A stretch of DNA of 17,989 nucleotides from JBCBJX01 sp038522735 (GCA_038522735.1 JBCBJX010000068.1:1-17989), one strand, 5' to 3'; counted from the first letter of the stretch, positions 1-7,904 are shown. Translations and numbers: made by a program. Notes: generated by a model not told the origin, from the letters alone.

Positions 1-508
1 GCTCGGTCATCAGCCGGGTGACGAGAAAGCCGAGGGGGCTCGCGAGCAGCGTCTGAATCAGCCGCGGCCGGTGCTGGTCCGGGAAGAGGCCGCCGTTCAG
101 GAAGACGATCGACCGGAAGCGGATCTTCGCCGAGCCCTCGTACGTGCGCACCAGGAGTTCCTGGGCGACCGTGTCGCCATAGTCGTGGGCGAGAACGTGG
201 GCGTCGCCGATCCCGAGGGAAGCGAGGAGCGCCTCGTGCTCCTCCGCCTGCTGTATGATGAGATAATCCGTCAGCGGTTTGTCCGACAGCCCGAAGCCCG
301 CCATGTCCATGGCGACCACACGGAACTTCTCGCAAAGCGCCCCCCACACCCGCCGCCAGTCCCAAGAGGAGGTGGGGAAGCCGTGGATGAGGAGGAGGGC
401 GGGGCCGTCCTCGGCGCCGCCGGTCCAGTACTTCAGCGTCCGTCCGCCGACGGCGAAATCCCGCGCCGAGGCCCGCCAGGCGTCGAGGGAGGAGACGTCC
501 GCGCTCAC
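1..508 (-). CDS. MEST-like alpha/beta hydrolase (C-terminus beyond window)
   Basis: This is the N-terminal 169 residues of an alpha/beta-fold hydrolase; the 3' end lies beyond the left edge. The oxyanion-hole segment HGFPTSSWDW is at residues 42-51, GFGLSDKP at 71-78, and the nucleophile elbow AHDYGDTVAQELL at 107-119, giving Asp109 as the likely nucleophile. NGGLFPDQHRP at 138-148 and LVTRLM at 162-167 also match. From memory, these blocks resemble the vertebrate MEST/PEG1 family (HDYGD, NGGIFPE.HRP, LTRLM) better than typical haloalkane dehalogenases or epoxide hydrolases. The substrate is unknown. The GTG at 508 is the only good in-frame start; it overlaps the TGA of a 13-codon mini-frame that starts at 546. 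It is last in a minus-strand series after purD and two tiny membrane-protein genes. The fold is clear; the reaction is not. Confidence 0.85.
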   Translation of the reverse strand, partial: MSADVSSLDAWRASARDFAVGGRTLKYWTGGAEDGPALLLIHGFPTSSWDWRRVWGALCEKFRVVAMDMAGFGLSDKPLTDYLIIQQAEEHEALLASLGIGDAHVLAHDYGDTVAQELLVRTYEGSAKIRFRSIVFLNGGLFPDQHRPRLIQTLLASPLGFLVTRLMTE

Positions 509-542
509 GACGCGCGAGCCATCGCGCGAAAACTGGTTTTGG

Positions 543-650
543 TCATCGGTCCCGGCGAGACCTGCGCTTGATCATCAGACTGAGCGCAAGCGCCACGGCG
601 ACCGCTCCGATGCTTATCACGTAAGCCTCGGTGTTTGTGAATGACAGCAT
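543..650 (-). CDS. Small single-helix membrane protein, 35 aa
   Basis: This is a short reading frame of 35 codons. A short polar N-terminus (MLSFTNTEAY) is followed by one hydrophobic helix at about residues 11-26 (VISIGAVAVALALSLM) and a strongly basic tail KRRSRRDR, which would place the C-terminus in the cytoplasm by the positive-inside rule. A purine-rich GGAGTGAGAGAAG stretch sits directly upstream of the ATG as a ribosome binding site. The stop at 543-545 overlaps an ATG (ATGA), and the gene lies 25 nt after the preceding small gene, so all look co-transcribed. No family is recognised. The helix, basic tail and RBS argue for a real gene, but only conservation in relatives could confirm it. 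Confidence 0.5.
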   Translation of the reverse strand: MLSFTNTEAYVISIGAVAVALALSLMIKRRSRRDR

Positions 651-675
651 CTTCTCTCACTCCATTCAGCCGATT

Positions 676-834
676 TTATCCCTCAAGCAGGTCGTTGGCC
701 AGCAAGGCCACCGCGACGCCGGCGACGATAAGCGCGAAACGGCCGCTCGGCTCCGCGTCGCCGATGAGCCCGGCGACCGTCAGCGCAATGGCGATCGCCG
801 TCAGATAGTTCGCAAAGTGCTCGTTCCGGCTCAT
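676..834 (-). CDS. Small two-helix membrane protein, 52 aa
   Basis: The ATG at 834 is 13 nt after the purD stop and gives 52 residues beginning MSRNEHFANYL. Two hydrophobic segments are visible, at about residues 9-23 (NYLTAIAIALTVAGL) and 33-47 (FALIVAGVAVALLAN), joined by a short polar turn containing GDAEPSG; the protein ends NDLLEG. This is a hairpin membrane protein with both ends on the same side. An in-frame ATG further upstream lies inside purD and is not preferred. It is probably read through from purD and followed by a second small membrane gene. No family or function is recognised. Confidence 0.6.
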   Translation of the reverse strand: MSRNEHFANYLTAIAIALTVAGLIGDAEPSGRFALIVAGVAVALLANDLLEG

Positions 835-847
835 CGGGCCCTGTTGC

Positions 848-2119
848 TCACAGCGCCCTCCACCCGATATCGCGCCGGTGGAAGCCCTCCGGCCAGTCGA
901 TCGCATCGACGCCGGCGTAGGCGCTGGCGAGGGCCTCTTTCAGGCTCGGCGCCGTCGCGGTGACGTTCAGCACCCGGCCGCCTGAGGCGAGGATCGCGCC
1001 GTCCCGCTCCGCGGTTCCCGCATGGAACACCTCGACGCCGGGAAGGGCGCCGGCGGCGTCGAGCCCGCCGATGACCGAGCCCTTCTCATAGCCTTCCGGA
1101 TACCCCTTCGTCGCCATGACGACGAGGGCGCAGGCCTCCTCGGACCATTCGAAAGCGCGGCCGGAGAGATCGCCTTCAGCCGCCGCCATCAGCACCGGCG
1201 CGAGGTCGGATTTGAGAAGCCGCATCATCACCTGGCATTCCGGGTCGCCGAAGCGGGCGTTGAATTCGATGAGCTTCGGGCCGTCCGGCCCGACCATCAG
1301 CCCCGCATAGAAGACGCCGCGATAGGGCGTCCCGCGGGCGGCGAGGGCGTCGGCCGTCGGCTGGATGATGCGCTCGATCGTCTGTCGGCGGACGTCGTCG
1401 GTGAAGACGGGCGCCGGGGAATAGGCGCCCATGCCGCCGGTGTTCGGGCCTTCGTCGCCGTCGAAGGCGCGCTTGTGGTCCTGGGAGCCGATCATCGGCA
1501 GGACGCGTTCGCCGTCCGAGATCGCGAAAAAGCTCGCCTCCTCGCCCTCGAGGCGCTCCTCCAGCACCACGCGCTCGCCTGCGTGGCCGAAGCGGCCCGC
1601 GAACATCTCCTCGACCGCGCCGCGGGTCTCCTCAAGGGTCTCGCAGACGACGACGCCCTTGCCGGCGGCGAGGCCGTCGGCCTTCACCACCATCGCCTCG
1701 CCCCTCGCCTCCAGCCACTCGAGGGCGGCCGCCTTGTCGTCGAACGCTCCGTAGGCGGCGGTCGGGACGCCGGCCTCGGCGGCGATCTCCTTCATGAACC
1801 TCTTGGAAGCCTCGATCTTCGCGGCCTCCTCGGATGGCGCGAAGCAGGCGATGTCGATCTCTTCGAGGCGGTCGGCGATTCCCTCGCAGATCGGCGCTTC
1901 CGGCCCGACGACGACGAGGTCCGGATACTGGACGCTCGCCCAGGCGACGAGGTTCGCGACGTCCTCCGCCGGGACCTCGAGGGTCTCGATCTTCGGGCCC
2001 AGCGCCCGCATTCCCGGGTTGCCGGGCGCGACGGTGATCTTGTCGACGCCCTTTTCGCCGGCGAGCTTCCAGGCGAGGGCGTGTTCGCGCCCGCCGGCGC
2101 CGATGAGCATGACGTGCAT
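848..2119 (-). CDS. purD: Phosphoribosylamine-glycine ligase
   Basis: GARS catalyses the ATP-dependent joining of 5-phosphoribosylamine and glycine to give GAR, the second step of de novo purine synthesis, in the cytoplasm. The 423-residue product has the normal length for a monofunctional PurD. Visible blocks are the N-terminal MHVMLIGAGGREHALAWKL, the PGNPGM motif, VVVGPEAPICEGIAD, the ATP-grasp region with KADGLAAGKGVVV, the family hallmark QDHKRAFDGDEGPNTGGMGAYSP, and the metal-binding EFNARFGDPECQ. The start at 2119 is chosen because the family begins exactly at M-x-VMLIGAGGREHA; the open frame continues 16 codons upstream without similarity. It is the first gene of a minus-strand series and is divergent from the TonB-like gene. 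It is not fused to purM or purN. Confidence 0.98.
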   Translation of the reverse strand: MHVMLIGAGGREHALAWKLAGEKGVDKITVAPGNPGMRALGPKIETLEVPAEDVANLVAWASVQYPDLVVVGPEAPICEGIADRLEEIDIACFAPSEEAAKIEASKRFMKEIAAEAGVPTAAYGAFDDKAAALEWLEARGEAMVVKADGLAAGKGVVVCETLEETRGAVEEMFAGRFGHAGERVVLEERLEGEEASFFAISDGERVLPMIGSQDHKRAFDGDEGPNTGGMGAYSPAPVFTDDVRRQTIERIIQPTADALAARGTPYRGVFYAGLMVGPDGPKLIEFNARFGDPECQVMMRLLKSDLAPVLMAAAEGDLSGRAFEWSEEACALVVMATKGYPEGYEKGSVIGGLDAAGALPGVEVFHAGTAERDGAILASGGRVLNVTATAPSLKEALASAYAGVDAIDWPEGFHRRDIGWRAL

Positions 2120-2268
2120 GGAAGCCTCGCGTGTTTGGTGCGTTTGAAGCGTCGCACCACATGTCACGGGCCCGGGGGCGCGATCAACGCGCTATGCTGC
2201 TAAATCAGCCGGGCGGCCGATCGGCTGGAAGGGCGGGGGCTTGGAGAGGAAGGAGCGCCGGTCCGTTC

Positions 2269-3117
2269 ATGCGGCAGGCTTGGGCGAATGGGTTGAAGCG
2301 ACGCTGGCGGGGCCTCCGCCGCGCCGCCGCCGTGCGCGCCGGCCGCTGGAACCTCGCCCTCGCGGGCCGGCCGAAACTGCGCTTCGGGCTCTACGGCGCG
2401 GTTCTCGGCGCCGTCCACCTCGCTCTCTTCGGGCTCCTCATCGCCGCCTTCCGGGTCGAGGTCTTTCCGCCGGCCGAGATCGTCATCGTCGAGTTCTACA
2501 CCCCGCCTCGGGCGGCGCCGGCGGAGATCGCCGAGCCTGACGAGGCTGAGGCGGAACTCGGCGCCGCCGACGCCGAACTCGGGGAAGGGGTCGAGCGCGA
2601 AGAGGAGGAAGAGGACCCGGATCTGCTTCCGAAGGACGCCGATCCGCCCGCCCGCTCCACTTTCTCCCTGGAAGGCCTGCCCGTCCCCTCCAACGTGCAG
2701 GTGCGCTCCGCCATTCAGGGCATCGTCTGTTACCGCGTCGCCTCAGGCGACGTCGCGGAGATCTATTGCCCCCGCTACGACGCCGAGGCCCGTCGACGGA
2801 ACGCCTGGCGCCGGGAGATCGCCGACGTCCGCCGCTCCCGCACCAACCCGACGCTGGACGAAGCGATCGGCCCGCCGGTCCCGCAAGCCGTCCGCGACGC
2901 CGAGGCCTACGCCCGCGCCGGCCGGGAGGTGCGCGGCGTCGATACGGTCATTGCCGGCCAGGACGACCAGATCCGCAACACCGCCGGCCTCGACCCGTCC
3001 CCCGTGCCCGGCGCCGGCGCGATCCCGACGCCCACCTGGGCCCGCGACCGCGCGGAAGCGGAGCGGCTGGAGCGGCTCAGGAAAGAACTGGAGGAAGCGG
3101 AAGACGAGGACGGGTGA
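2269..3117 (+). CDS. Membrane-anchored protein with acidic linker, TonB-like layout
   Basis: A 282-residue protein of unknown function. Residues 1-37 are very basic (RRWRGLRRAA), a single hydrophobic helix spans about 39-61 (FGLYGAVLGAVHLALFGLLIAAF), and a proline- and glutamate-rich linker follows at about 78-130, including a run of acidic residues near 109-116. The remainder has IVCYRVASGDVAEIYCPRY at about 152-170, with two cysteines that could pair, then an Arg/Glu-rich charged tail. The layout (cytosolic basic end, anchor, Pro/Glu periplasmic linker) is TonB-like, but no TonB C-terminal domain is visible, so energy transduction is not claimed. The ATG at 2269 is preferred; an AAGGAG about 15 nt upstream is rather far away. 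Earlier in-frame ATGs would overlap the purD leader. It is divergent from purD and convergent with the lipoprotein gene, 17 nt apart. Confidence 0.75.
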   Translation: MRQAWANGLKRRWRGLRRAAAVRAGRWNLALAGRPKLRFGLYGAVLGAVHLALFGLLIAAFRVEVFPPAEIVIVEFYTPPRAAPAEIAEPDEAEAELGAADAELGEGVEREEEEEDPDLLPKDADPPARSTFSLEGLPVPSNVQVRSAIQGIVCYRVASGDVAEIYCPRYDAEARRRNAWRREIADVRRSRTNPTLDEAIGPPVPQAVRDAEAYARAGREVRGVDTVIAGQDDQIRNTAGLDPSPVPGAGAIPTPTWARDRAEAERLERLRKELEEAEDEDG

Positions 3118-3134
3118 GCGCCGCCCGCCGATCG

Positions 3135-4595
3135 CTACTCGGCTCGCCGATAATCATCCGCCCACGCCACAAGATCGGGAATGATGTCGGCGACGGTCTC
3201 GACCGGCTCTTTTCTGAGGTAGAGAGAGATCAGGCGATCATTGAACGCCTTGAAGTGCGGGAAGCCGCGGCTGCGGCTCATGATACGCTCTATGCGTTCC
3301 ACATACGCCCGCCAGTCGTCGATCTCCATGCGATCGTACGCGTAAAGACTGAGAAGCGCCCAGTTGAGCTGTTCGTCGAACGCCCCGACGGACGTACCGT
3401 AAGTCTCGAAAGCGTCGTTCTCCGGATCGACCCAGAACGAAACGTTCGCAAAGGCTGATTCGATCGCCGGCAGGAGCGCGTCGGGCGCTTCGATAAAGCC
3501 GTGGTTCATTTCCGTAAAGAGCAGTGTTCCCCGCGCGATCCTGTCGCCGTCGGGGCTGAGATCGTCATATGGACGATACGGAAAATTAATGTGGGGCTGG
3601 AGTTCGCGGAAGCCGTCCTCCTGATAGATCAGGAGGTATTGGACATATCCGACGAGCGGGGAAATTGCGATCTTGACGCTGTCGTAACCGCGGGCGTCCG
3701 GAAAGGCGCCTTTCAACCAGCGCCACATGTCGTCAGTGTCGATTTCGGTTTCAAAGTAGGCGATCTGATCGTCGAACACGTTCCGGTTCGCCGCGTAGAA
3801 CGGGAGGAATTCGGTTTCGTCCGCAAACGCCTGGAACGCTGGAATGTAGGGTGCGAGGTCGTTGATCTGCGAGCCTGGAAATCCGCCGCGCAGATAAACA
3901 TCGCTCGGAACGATGCGCCCGTCCTTGTTAAACTCGAAGGTGAGGCCATTCGTCTTCAGAATATAGTAGTTGAGGAGGCTCTCTCCGAGCGCCTCGTCGA
4001 GCTTTTCGATGAGCACATGGTCGCGATGCATGTCGAAGTGCGCACGAAGTCGCGTGTAATAATCCGTATCGGTATAGACGGCGCCGGGGTTGGCGTCCGC
4101 TGCGTCCGTCAGCGCGATCGCGACGTTGAAGAGCTCGTAGAACGGCGGCGCGACGGTCGATATCCGGCCGCCGTTTGCGGAGCGGTAGTCTGACGAGAAG
4201 CGCGCTGCGGGCGTCTCCGGCCGAAGGCGCACGGGGAAAACCTCGTCCCCGGCGACGAATGTGATGTCGAAGGCCGTTCCGGGCTCGACCTCGAAGCAGG
4301 AGCGGTCCGTCCCGATCTCGAAACAGACCGGCGTCGAAGTCGCGCCGTCGAGATCGACGCCGACGACGGCGAAGCCGTCCTCATAAGGAACGTACCCGAT
4401 TGAAAACGGACCGGCGCCGACGCCGTTGAAGTTTTCGCGAAGGTCCCAGTCCTTCGTTTCGCTGTCGCCGACCTGGTAGCGCACGAACGGCGCGTCGAGG
4501 TCGATGCGTAGGGCGGCGGGCGCGCCGTCCCGGTGGGCGCACGCCGCGGCGGACAGGCTGAGAGCGATACCGAGAATGCGGATGGCGGCGTGCAT
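3135..4595 (-). CDS. Predicted lipoprotein with degenerate zincin-like motif
   Basis: A 486-residue protein starting with a hydrophobic export signal (MHAAIRILGIALSLSAAAC); Cys19 fits a lipoprotein cleavage site, although Ala rather than Leu stands at -3. Cys91 and Cys100 are spaced for a disulfide. The region around 355-370 reads LLFTEMNHGFIEA, resembling the HExxH segment of DUF4932-like bacterial putative peptidases, but the first histidine is Thr361; Glu362 and His365 remain. The rest is rich in Tyr, Phe and Asp, as in a soluble periplasmic or surface domain. The start at 4595 is chosen because the signal peptide begins there; a GGGGG-type RBS is 8-12 nt upstream, and a longer frame adds 28 residues without signal character. 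Its third-position GC is lower than that of its neighbours. The DUF4932 relation is from memory and uncertain; it is divergent from xseA. Confidence 0.75.
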   Translation of the reverse strand: MHAAIRILGIALSLSAAACAHRDGAPAALRIDLDAPFVRYQVGDSETKDWDLRENFNGVGAGPFSIGYVPYEDGFAVVGVDLDGATSTPVCFEIGTDRSCFEVEPGTAFDITFVAGDEVFPVRLRPETPAARFSSDYRSANGGRISTVAPPFYELFNVAIALTDAADANPGAVYTDTDYYTRLRAHFDMHRDHVLIEKLDEALGESLLNYYILKTNGLTFEFNKDGRIVPSDVYLRGGFPGSQINDLAPYIPAFQAFADETEFLPFYAANRNVFDDQIAYFETEIDTDDMWRWLKGAFPDARGYDSVKIAISPLVGYVQYLLIYQEDGFRELQPHINFPYRPYDDLSPDGDRIARGTLLFTEMNHGFIEAPDALLPAIESAFANVSFWVDPENDAFETYGTSVGAFDEQLNWALLSLYAYDRMEIDDWRAYVERIERIMSRSRGFPHFKAFNDRLISLYLRKEPVETVADIIPDLVAWADDYRRAE

Positions 4596-4774
4596 GGCGT
4601 TGACCCCCGATGTTTTGGACCGGACCCCGGCGCAGGCTAGCGCCCAATAGGCGTTCTGACGACGCGGATTGTCCCCCATGTTTACCGGTTCGTCGCAACT
4701 CGGCGCCGGCGGCCGATGGGTGAACGCCGGTCCGTCGTTTTCCCTCCGCCGCCGAGTCCGGTATCCCTCCGCCG

Positions 4775-6280
4775 ATGACCGCCCCCGCCTCCAATGTCCG
4801 CGAATACACCGTCGCCGAGCTCTCCGGCGCGCTCAAACGCACCCTAGAAGACGCTTACGGGCAGGTTCGCGTCCGGGGCGAGCTGGGGCGGGTCACCCGG
4901 GCTGGGTCGGGGCACATGTATCTCGATCTGAAGGACGACCGGGCGGTGCTTTCGAGCGTCGTCTGGAAAGGGGTCGCGGCGCGGCTTCCCATCGCGCCTG
5001 AGCAGGGGATGGAGGTGATCGCTACGGGGAAGATCTCCACCTTCCCCGGCCAGTCCCGCTATCAGCTGATCATCGACCATATCGAGCCCGCCGGCGTCGG
5101 CGCGCTGATGGCGCTCCTGGAAGAACGCAAAAAGAAGCTCGCCGCGGAGGGCCTGTTCGACGAGGCGCGGAAGCGCCCGATCCCGTTTCTTCCGGAGGTG
5201 ATCGGCGTCGTGACCTCGCCGTCGGGCGCCGTCATTCGCGACATCCTCCATCGCCTGCGGGACCGGTTCCCGCGCCATGTCCTCGTCTGGCCGACGCAGG
5301 TGCAGGGGAAGGGGGCGGAGGTGGGGATCGCCTCGGCGATCGCCGGCTTCAACGCGATCGAGCCCGGCGGGCCTGTTCCGCAGCCGGACGTTCTTATCGT
5401 CGCCCGCGGGGGCGGGTCTTTGGAAGACCTCTGGTGCTTCAATGAGGAGATGGTCGCCCGCGCTGCGGCGGCCTCCGACATCCCCCTCATCTCCGCCGTC
5501 GGCCACGAGACGGACACGACGCTGATCGACTTCGCCGCCGACCGCCGGGCGCCGACGCCGACCGCCGCCGCGGAAATGGCCGTCCCCGTCCGCACCGAAC
5601 TCCTGTCGGAGCTGCTCAGCAAGGAGCGCAGGCTGGTCGGCGCTGTAACCCGCCTTGAGGAGCGGGCCCGCGCGGCGCTCACCTCGGCCGGGCGCGGCCT
5701 CGGCCGACCGGAGGACGTGATCGGCATGGCCGGCCAGAGGGTCGACCGCGCCGCCGACCGCCTCGCGAACGCCGGACGCGCGCGCGTCGACGCCGCCGAG
5801 GCGCGGCTCCAGAAAGCCGCCTACGCCGTCCGCCCTGAAACCCTGCTCGCCGGTCTCAAGGTCCGCGCCGCCTCCGTCGCCGCCGCCCGCCTGCCGGAGC
5901 GCGCCGTCGCCGACCGCCTGAAACGGGGCGGCGAGCGAACCGGAGAACTCGCCGCGCGCGCCCGGGCCGCCCTCGCGCGGCGGATCGACCGGGCGGACCG
6001 GGCGCTCGCCTCCGCCGGAAAGCTGCTCGCGACCCTCTCCCATGAGGGCGTCCTCGCCCGCGGCTTCGCCCTCGTCTTCGACGAGAAAGGCGCGCTGGTG
6101 CGGTCGGCTTCAGAGCCGGCCGCCGGGGGGGGCGCGGAGGTGCGTTTCGCGGACGGCTCTCGTAAGGTCATTTTTGACGGCGACGCCCGGACGCCGCCCC
6201 AATCGGGCGTTAAAGCGAAGCCGAAAGCGGATAAAAAGCGTTCGGGGCCGTCGCCGGCCCAGGCGCGCCTGTTCGACTAG
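4775..6280 (+). CDS. xseA: Exodeoxyribonuclease VII large subunit
   Basis: XseA is the catalytic large subunit of exonuclease VII, which with XseB degrades single-stranded DNA from both ends in the cytoplasm. The 501-residue product shows the N-terminal OB domain (VRVRGELGRVTRAGSGHMYLDLKD at 31-54) and the catalytic domain with VVTSPSGAVIRDILHRLRDRFP at 145-166, VARGGGSLEDLWCFNEE at 209-225 and SAVGHETDTTLIDFAADRRAPTPTAAAE at 240-267. A long Ala/Arg-rich coiled-coil region follows, where XseB subunits bind, and a Lys-rich tail ends ARLFD. The ATG at 4775 gives the canonical N-terminus but has no clear Shine-Dalgarno sequence upstream. It is followed after 10 nt by the DUF2093 gene. No xseB is visible in the window. 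Confidence 0.98.
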   Translation: MTAPASNVREYTVAELSGALKRTLEDAYGQVRVRGELGRVTRAGSGHMYLDLKDDRAVLSSVVWKGVAARLPIAPEQGMEVIATGKISTFPGQSRYQLIIDHIEPAGVGALMALLEERKKKLAAEGLFDEARKRPIPFLPEVIGVVTSPSGAVIRDILHRLRDRFPRHVLVWPTQVQGKGAEVGIASAIAGFNAIEPGGPVPQPDVLIVARGGGSLEDLWCFNEEMVARAAAASDIPLISAVGHETDTTLIDFAADRRAPTPTAAAEMAVPVRTELLSELLSKERRLVGAVTRLEERARAALTSAGRGLGRPEDVIGMAGQRVDRAADRLANAGRARVDAAEARLQKAAYAVRPETLLAGLKVRAASVAAARLPERAVADRLKRGGERTGELAARARAALARRIDRADRALASAGKLLATLSHEGVLARGFALVFDEKGALVRSASEPAAGGGAEVRFADGSRKVIFDGDARTPPQSGVKAKPKADKKRSGPSPAQARLFD

Positions 6281-6290
6281 GGAGCGAAAA

Positions 6291-6503
6291 ATGAGCCCGC
6301 TCGGCGATTTCGCAGGCGAAGCGAAACTGGAATATCTCGATGCGGATTACGAGATCCTGAAGCCCGGCGGCTTCGTCTCCTGCGCCGTCACGGGCGATCC
6401 CATCCCCCTTTCGGAACTGCGCTATTGGAGCGTCGACAGGCAGGAAGCCTATCGCGACGCCCGCACCGCTGTCGAAGCCATCACCGGGAAAACGCCCAAA
6501 TGA
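6291..6503 (+). CDS. DUF2093 family protein, 70 aa
   Basis: A 70-residue protein of the DUF2093 family, a short protein found mainly in alphaproteobacteria. The diagnostic stretch is LEYLDADYEILKPGGFVSCAVTG (about 13-35) followed by DPIPLSELRYWSVDRQEAY (about 36-54). No biochemical function is known to me; the conserved single Cys in the CAVTG segment, just before a proline pair, could be structural. GGGAG lies 6 nt upstream of the ATG and fixes the start. It lies 10 nt after xseA, and its TGA overlaps the ATG of the M23 peptidase gene (ATGA), so the three are probably one transcript with translational coupling of the last two. Confidence 0.9.
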   Translation: MSPLGDFAGEAKLEYLDADYEILKPGGFVSCAVTGDPIPLSELRYWSVDRQEAYRDARTAVEAITGKTPK

Positions 6504-7357
6504 TCCTCGCCCTGCTCGCCGCCCTCGCTCTCGCCGCCGCCCATCCGGGCCATGAAGGAGAAGACGCGCCCGTCGAACGCGTTATTTCGGGCGAAGGGTA
6601 TACGCTGGACGGAACGTTCCAGCAGGGCGGCATGGTCTTCGGAACCGCCGAGCCGGGCGCGCAGGTCTTCCTCGGCGAGGACACGCTCATGGTCTCCGCC
6701 GACGGGCGCTTCGTCTTCGGCTTCGGCCGGGACGCCGGCGAGATCGCCGACCTCACCATCGTCCGGCAGTCCGGAGAGATCGTCCGCAAGCCCCTCTCCA
6801 TCGCCAAGGCCGAATGGCGCGTCGAACGCATCGACGGGCTGCCGTCCTCCAAGGTCGATCAGTTCACAGAAGAGCAGCTCGCCAAGATCGGCGAGGACCG
6901 CAAGAAAAAGAACGCCGCCCGCGCCCTCGTCTTCGAGACGACGGATTGGGCCGAGGGGTTCGATTGGCCGGCGACGGGGCGCATTTCCGGCGTGTTCGGA
7001 TCGAAACGCATTCTGAACGGCGACGACAACGGCCGCTTCCATTCAGGCCTCGATATCGCGGCGCCGGCGGGCACGCCGATCTTGGCTCCGGCGTCCGGAA
7101 CGATCACCCTCGCAGAGCCCGATATGTATTTCGAAGGGGGCCTCGTCTTCATGAGCCACGGCCAGCGGGTCGAAAGCGCCTTCATGCACATGTCCCGCCT
7201 CGACGTGGCGCCCGGCGAACGCGTGGAGAAAGGCGACGTCATCGGCGCCATCGGCTCCACGGGCCGCTCCACAGGCCCGCACCTTCACTGGTCCGTCCGC
7301 TGGAACGGCACGCTGGTCGACCCGCGCCGGCTTCTGGGCGAGATGCCGTCCGAGTAA
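6500..7357 (+). CDS. M23 family (LytM-type) zinc peptidase
   Basis: A 285-residue exported protein that probably cuts peptidoglycan cross-links or regulates amidases in the periplasm. An N-terminal hydrophobic signal (MILALLAALALAAA) ends near residue 14 and lacks the usual basic residues. The M23 domain is C-terminal: zinc ligands His181 and Asp185 in FHSGLD, catalytic His230 in AFMHMS, and His261/His263 in GPHLHW. All four motif positions are present, so it looks catalytically competent rather than a LytM-type activator with lost ligands. The middle part (about 25-100) looks like a small beta domain and 112-140 is a charged helix. It starts inside the DUF2093 stop (ATGA). It ends 7 nt from the convergent rhodanese gene, with no obvious terminator between. 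Confidence 0.92.
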   Translation: MILALLAALALAAAHPGHEGEDAPVERVISGEGYTLDGTFQQGGMVFGTAEPGAQVFLGEDTLMVSADGRFVFGFGRDAGEIADLTIVRQSGEIVRKPLSIAKAEWRVERIDGLPSSKVDQFTEEQLAKIGEDRKKKNAARALVFETTDWAEGFDWPATGRISGVFGSKRILNGDDNGRFHSGLDIAAPAGTPILAPASGTITLAEPDMYFEGGLVFMSHGQRVESAFMHMSRLDVAPGERVEKGDVIGAIGSTGRSTGPHLHWSVRWNGTLVDPRRLLGEMPSE

Positions 7358-7364
7358 GGCGGTC

Positions 7365-7904
7365 TTACCGGTTCTCCGGCTCGTACCGCACGATCGAGCG
7401 GTCCTCGATCAGCCGCCCCCACCACCAGTTATAGGGATGGACGACGTCGGTCGCCGCGCCGTCGCGCTCCAGGGGACGGCGCTCGTTCGCCCAGCGAAAG
7501 ACGCCGCCTTCGAGATTGTAGACGCCCTCGGCGCCGAGCGCCCTGAAGGCCTCTGCGTTGCGATCCGCGAGGTCGGACGAGCGTCTGCCGACGGAGCAAT
7601 AGAGAACGACGGTTTTGCCGGCGACCGCGTCGGCGAGCGCGGCGAGGTCGCCTGGCTCCGAATCGGGATCGATCCGCACAGCGCCGGGGAGCCGACTGAC
7701 CTCATATTCGCGCGGCTCGCGCACGTCCAACAGGATGACGGACGCAGGGTCCATCGCCTGCAGATCGTCGGCGGTGAGATGCTCGACATCCGGACGGCTC
7801 GCCTCGATTTTTGCGTGGATTTTATCGAGAGCGTCCTGCTCCACGGCGAAGGCCGGAGCGGCGGAGGCGAGCGTCGAGGCGCAGAGGAGAGCCCGGATCG
7901 TCAT
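7365..7904 (-). CDS. Exported rhodanese-domain protein
   Basis: A 179-residue single-domain rhodanese with an export signal (MTIRALLCASTLASAAPAFA, cleavage near residue 20). The fold is marked by VILLDVREPREYEVSRLPGA at about 56-75. The active-site loop is CSVGRRS with Cys103, and LEGGVFRWANERRPL follows at 131-145. The loop is of the six-residue type used for sulfur transfer, so catalysis is plausible; the periplasmic acceptor is unknown. An unusual Trp-rich end (NWWWGRLI at 159-166) follows the domain. The ATG at 7904 overlaps the stop of the upstream hydroxylase gene (ATGA), so translation is probably coupled; a longer frame starting 54 nt upstream would lack a signal at its N-terminus. 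Confidence 0.92.
   Translation of the reverse strand: MTIRALLCASTLASAAPAFAVEQDALDKIHAKIEASRPDVEHLTADDLQAMDPASVILLDVREPREYEVSRLPGAVRIDPDSEPGDLAALADAVAGKTVVLYCSVGRRSSDLADRNAEAFRALGAEGVYNLEGGVFRWANERRPLERDGAATDVVHPYNWWWGRLIEDRSIVRYEPENR

Noticed and set aside
1022..2203. Long plus-strand open frame antisense to purD
   Set aside because: It is fully antisense to a clear purD, low in complexity, and typical of high-GC DNA where opposite frames stay open; no family resemblance.
4844..6043. Long minus-strand open frame antisense to xseA
   Set aside because: It mirrors xseA codons and has an Arg/Gly/Asp-biased composition with no motif; high-GC shadow.
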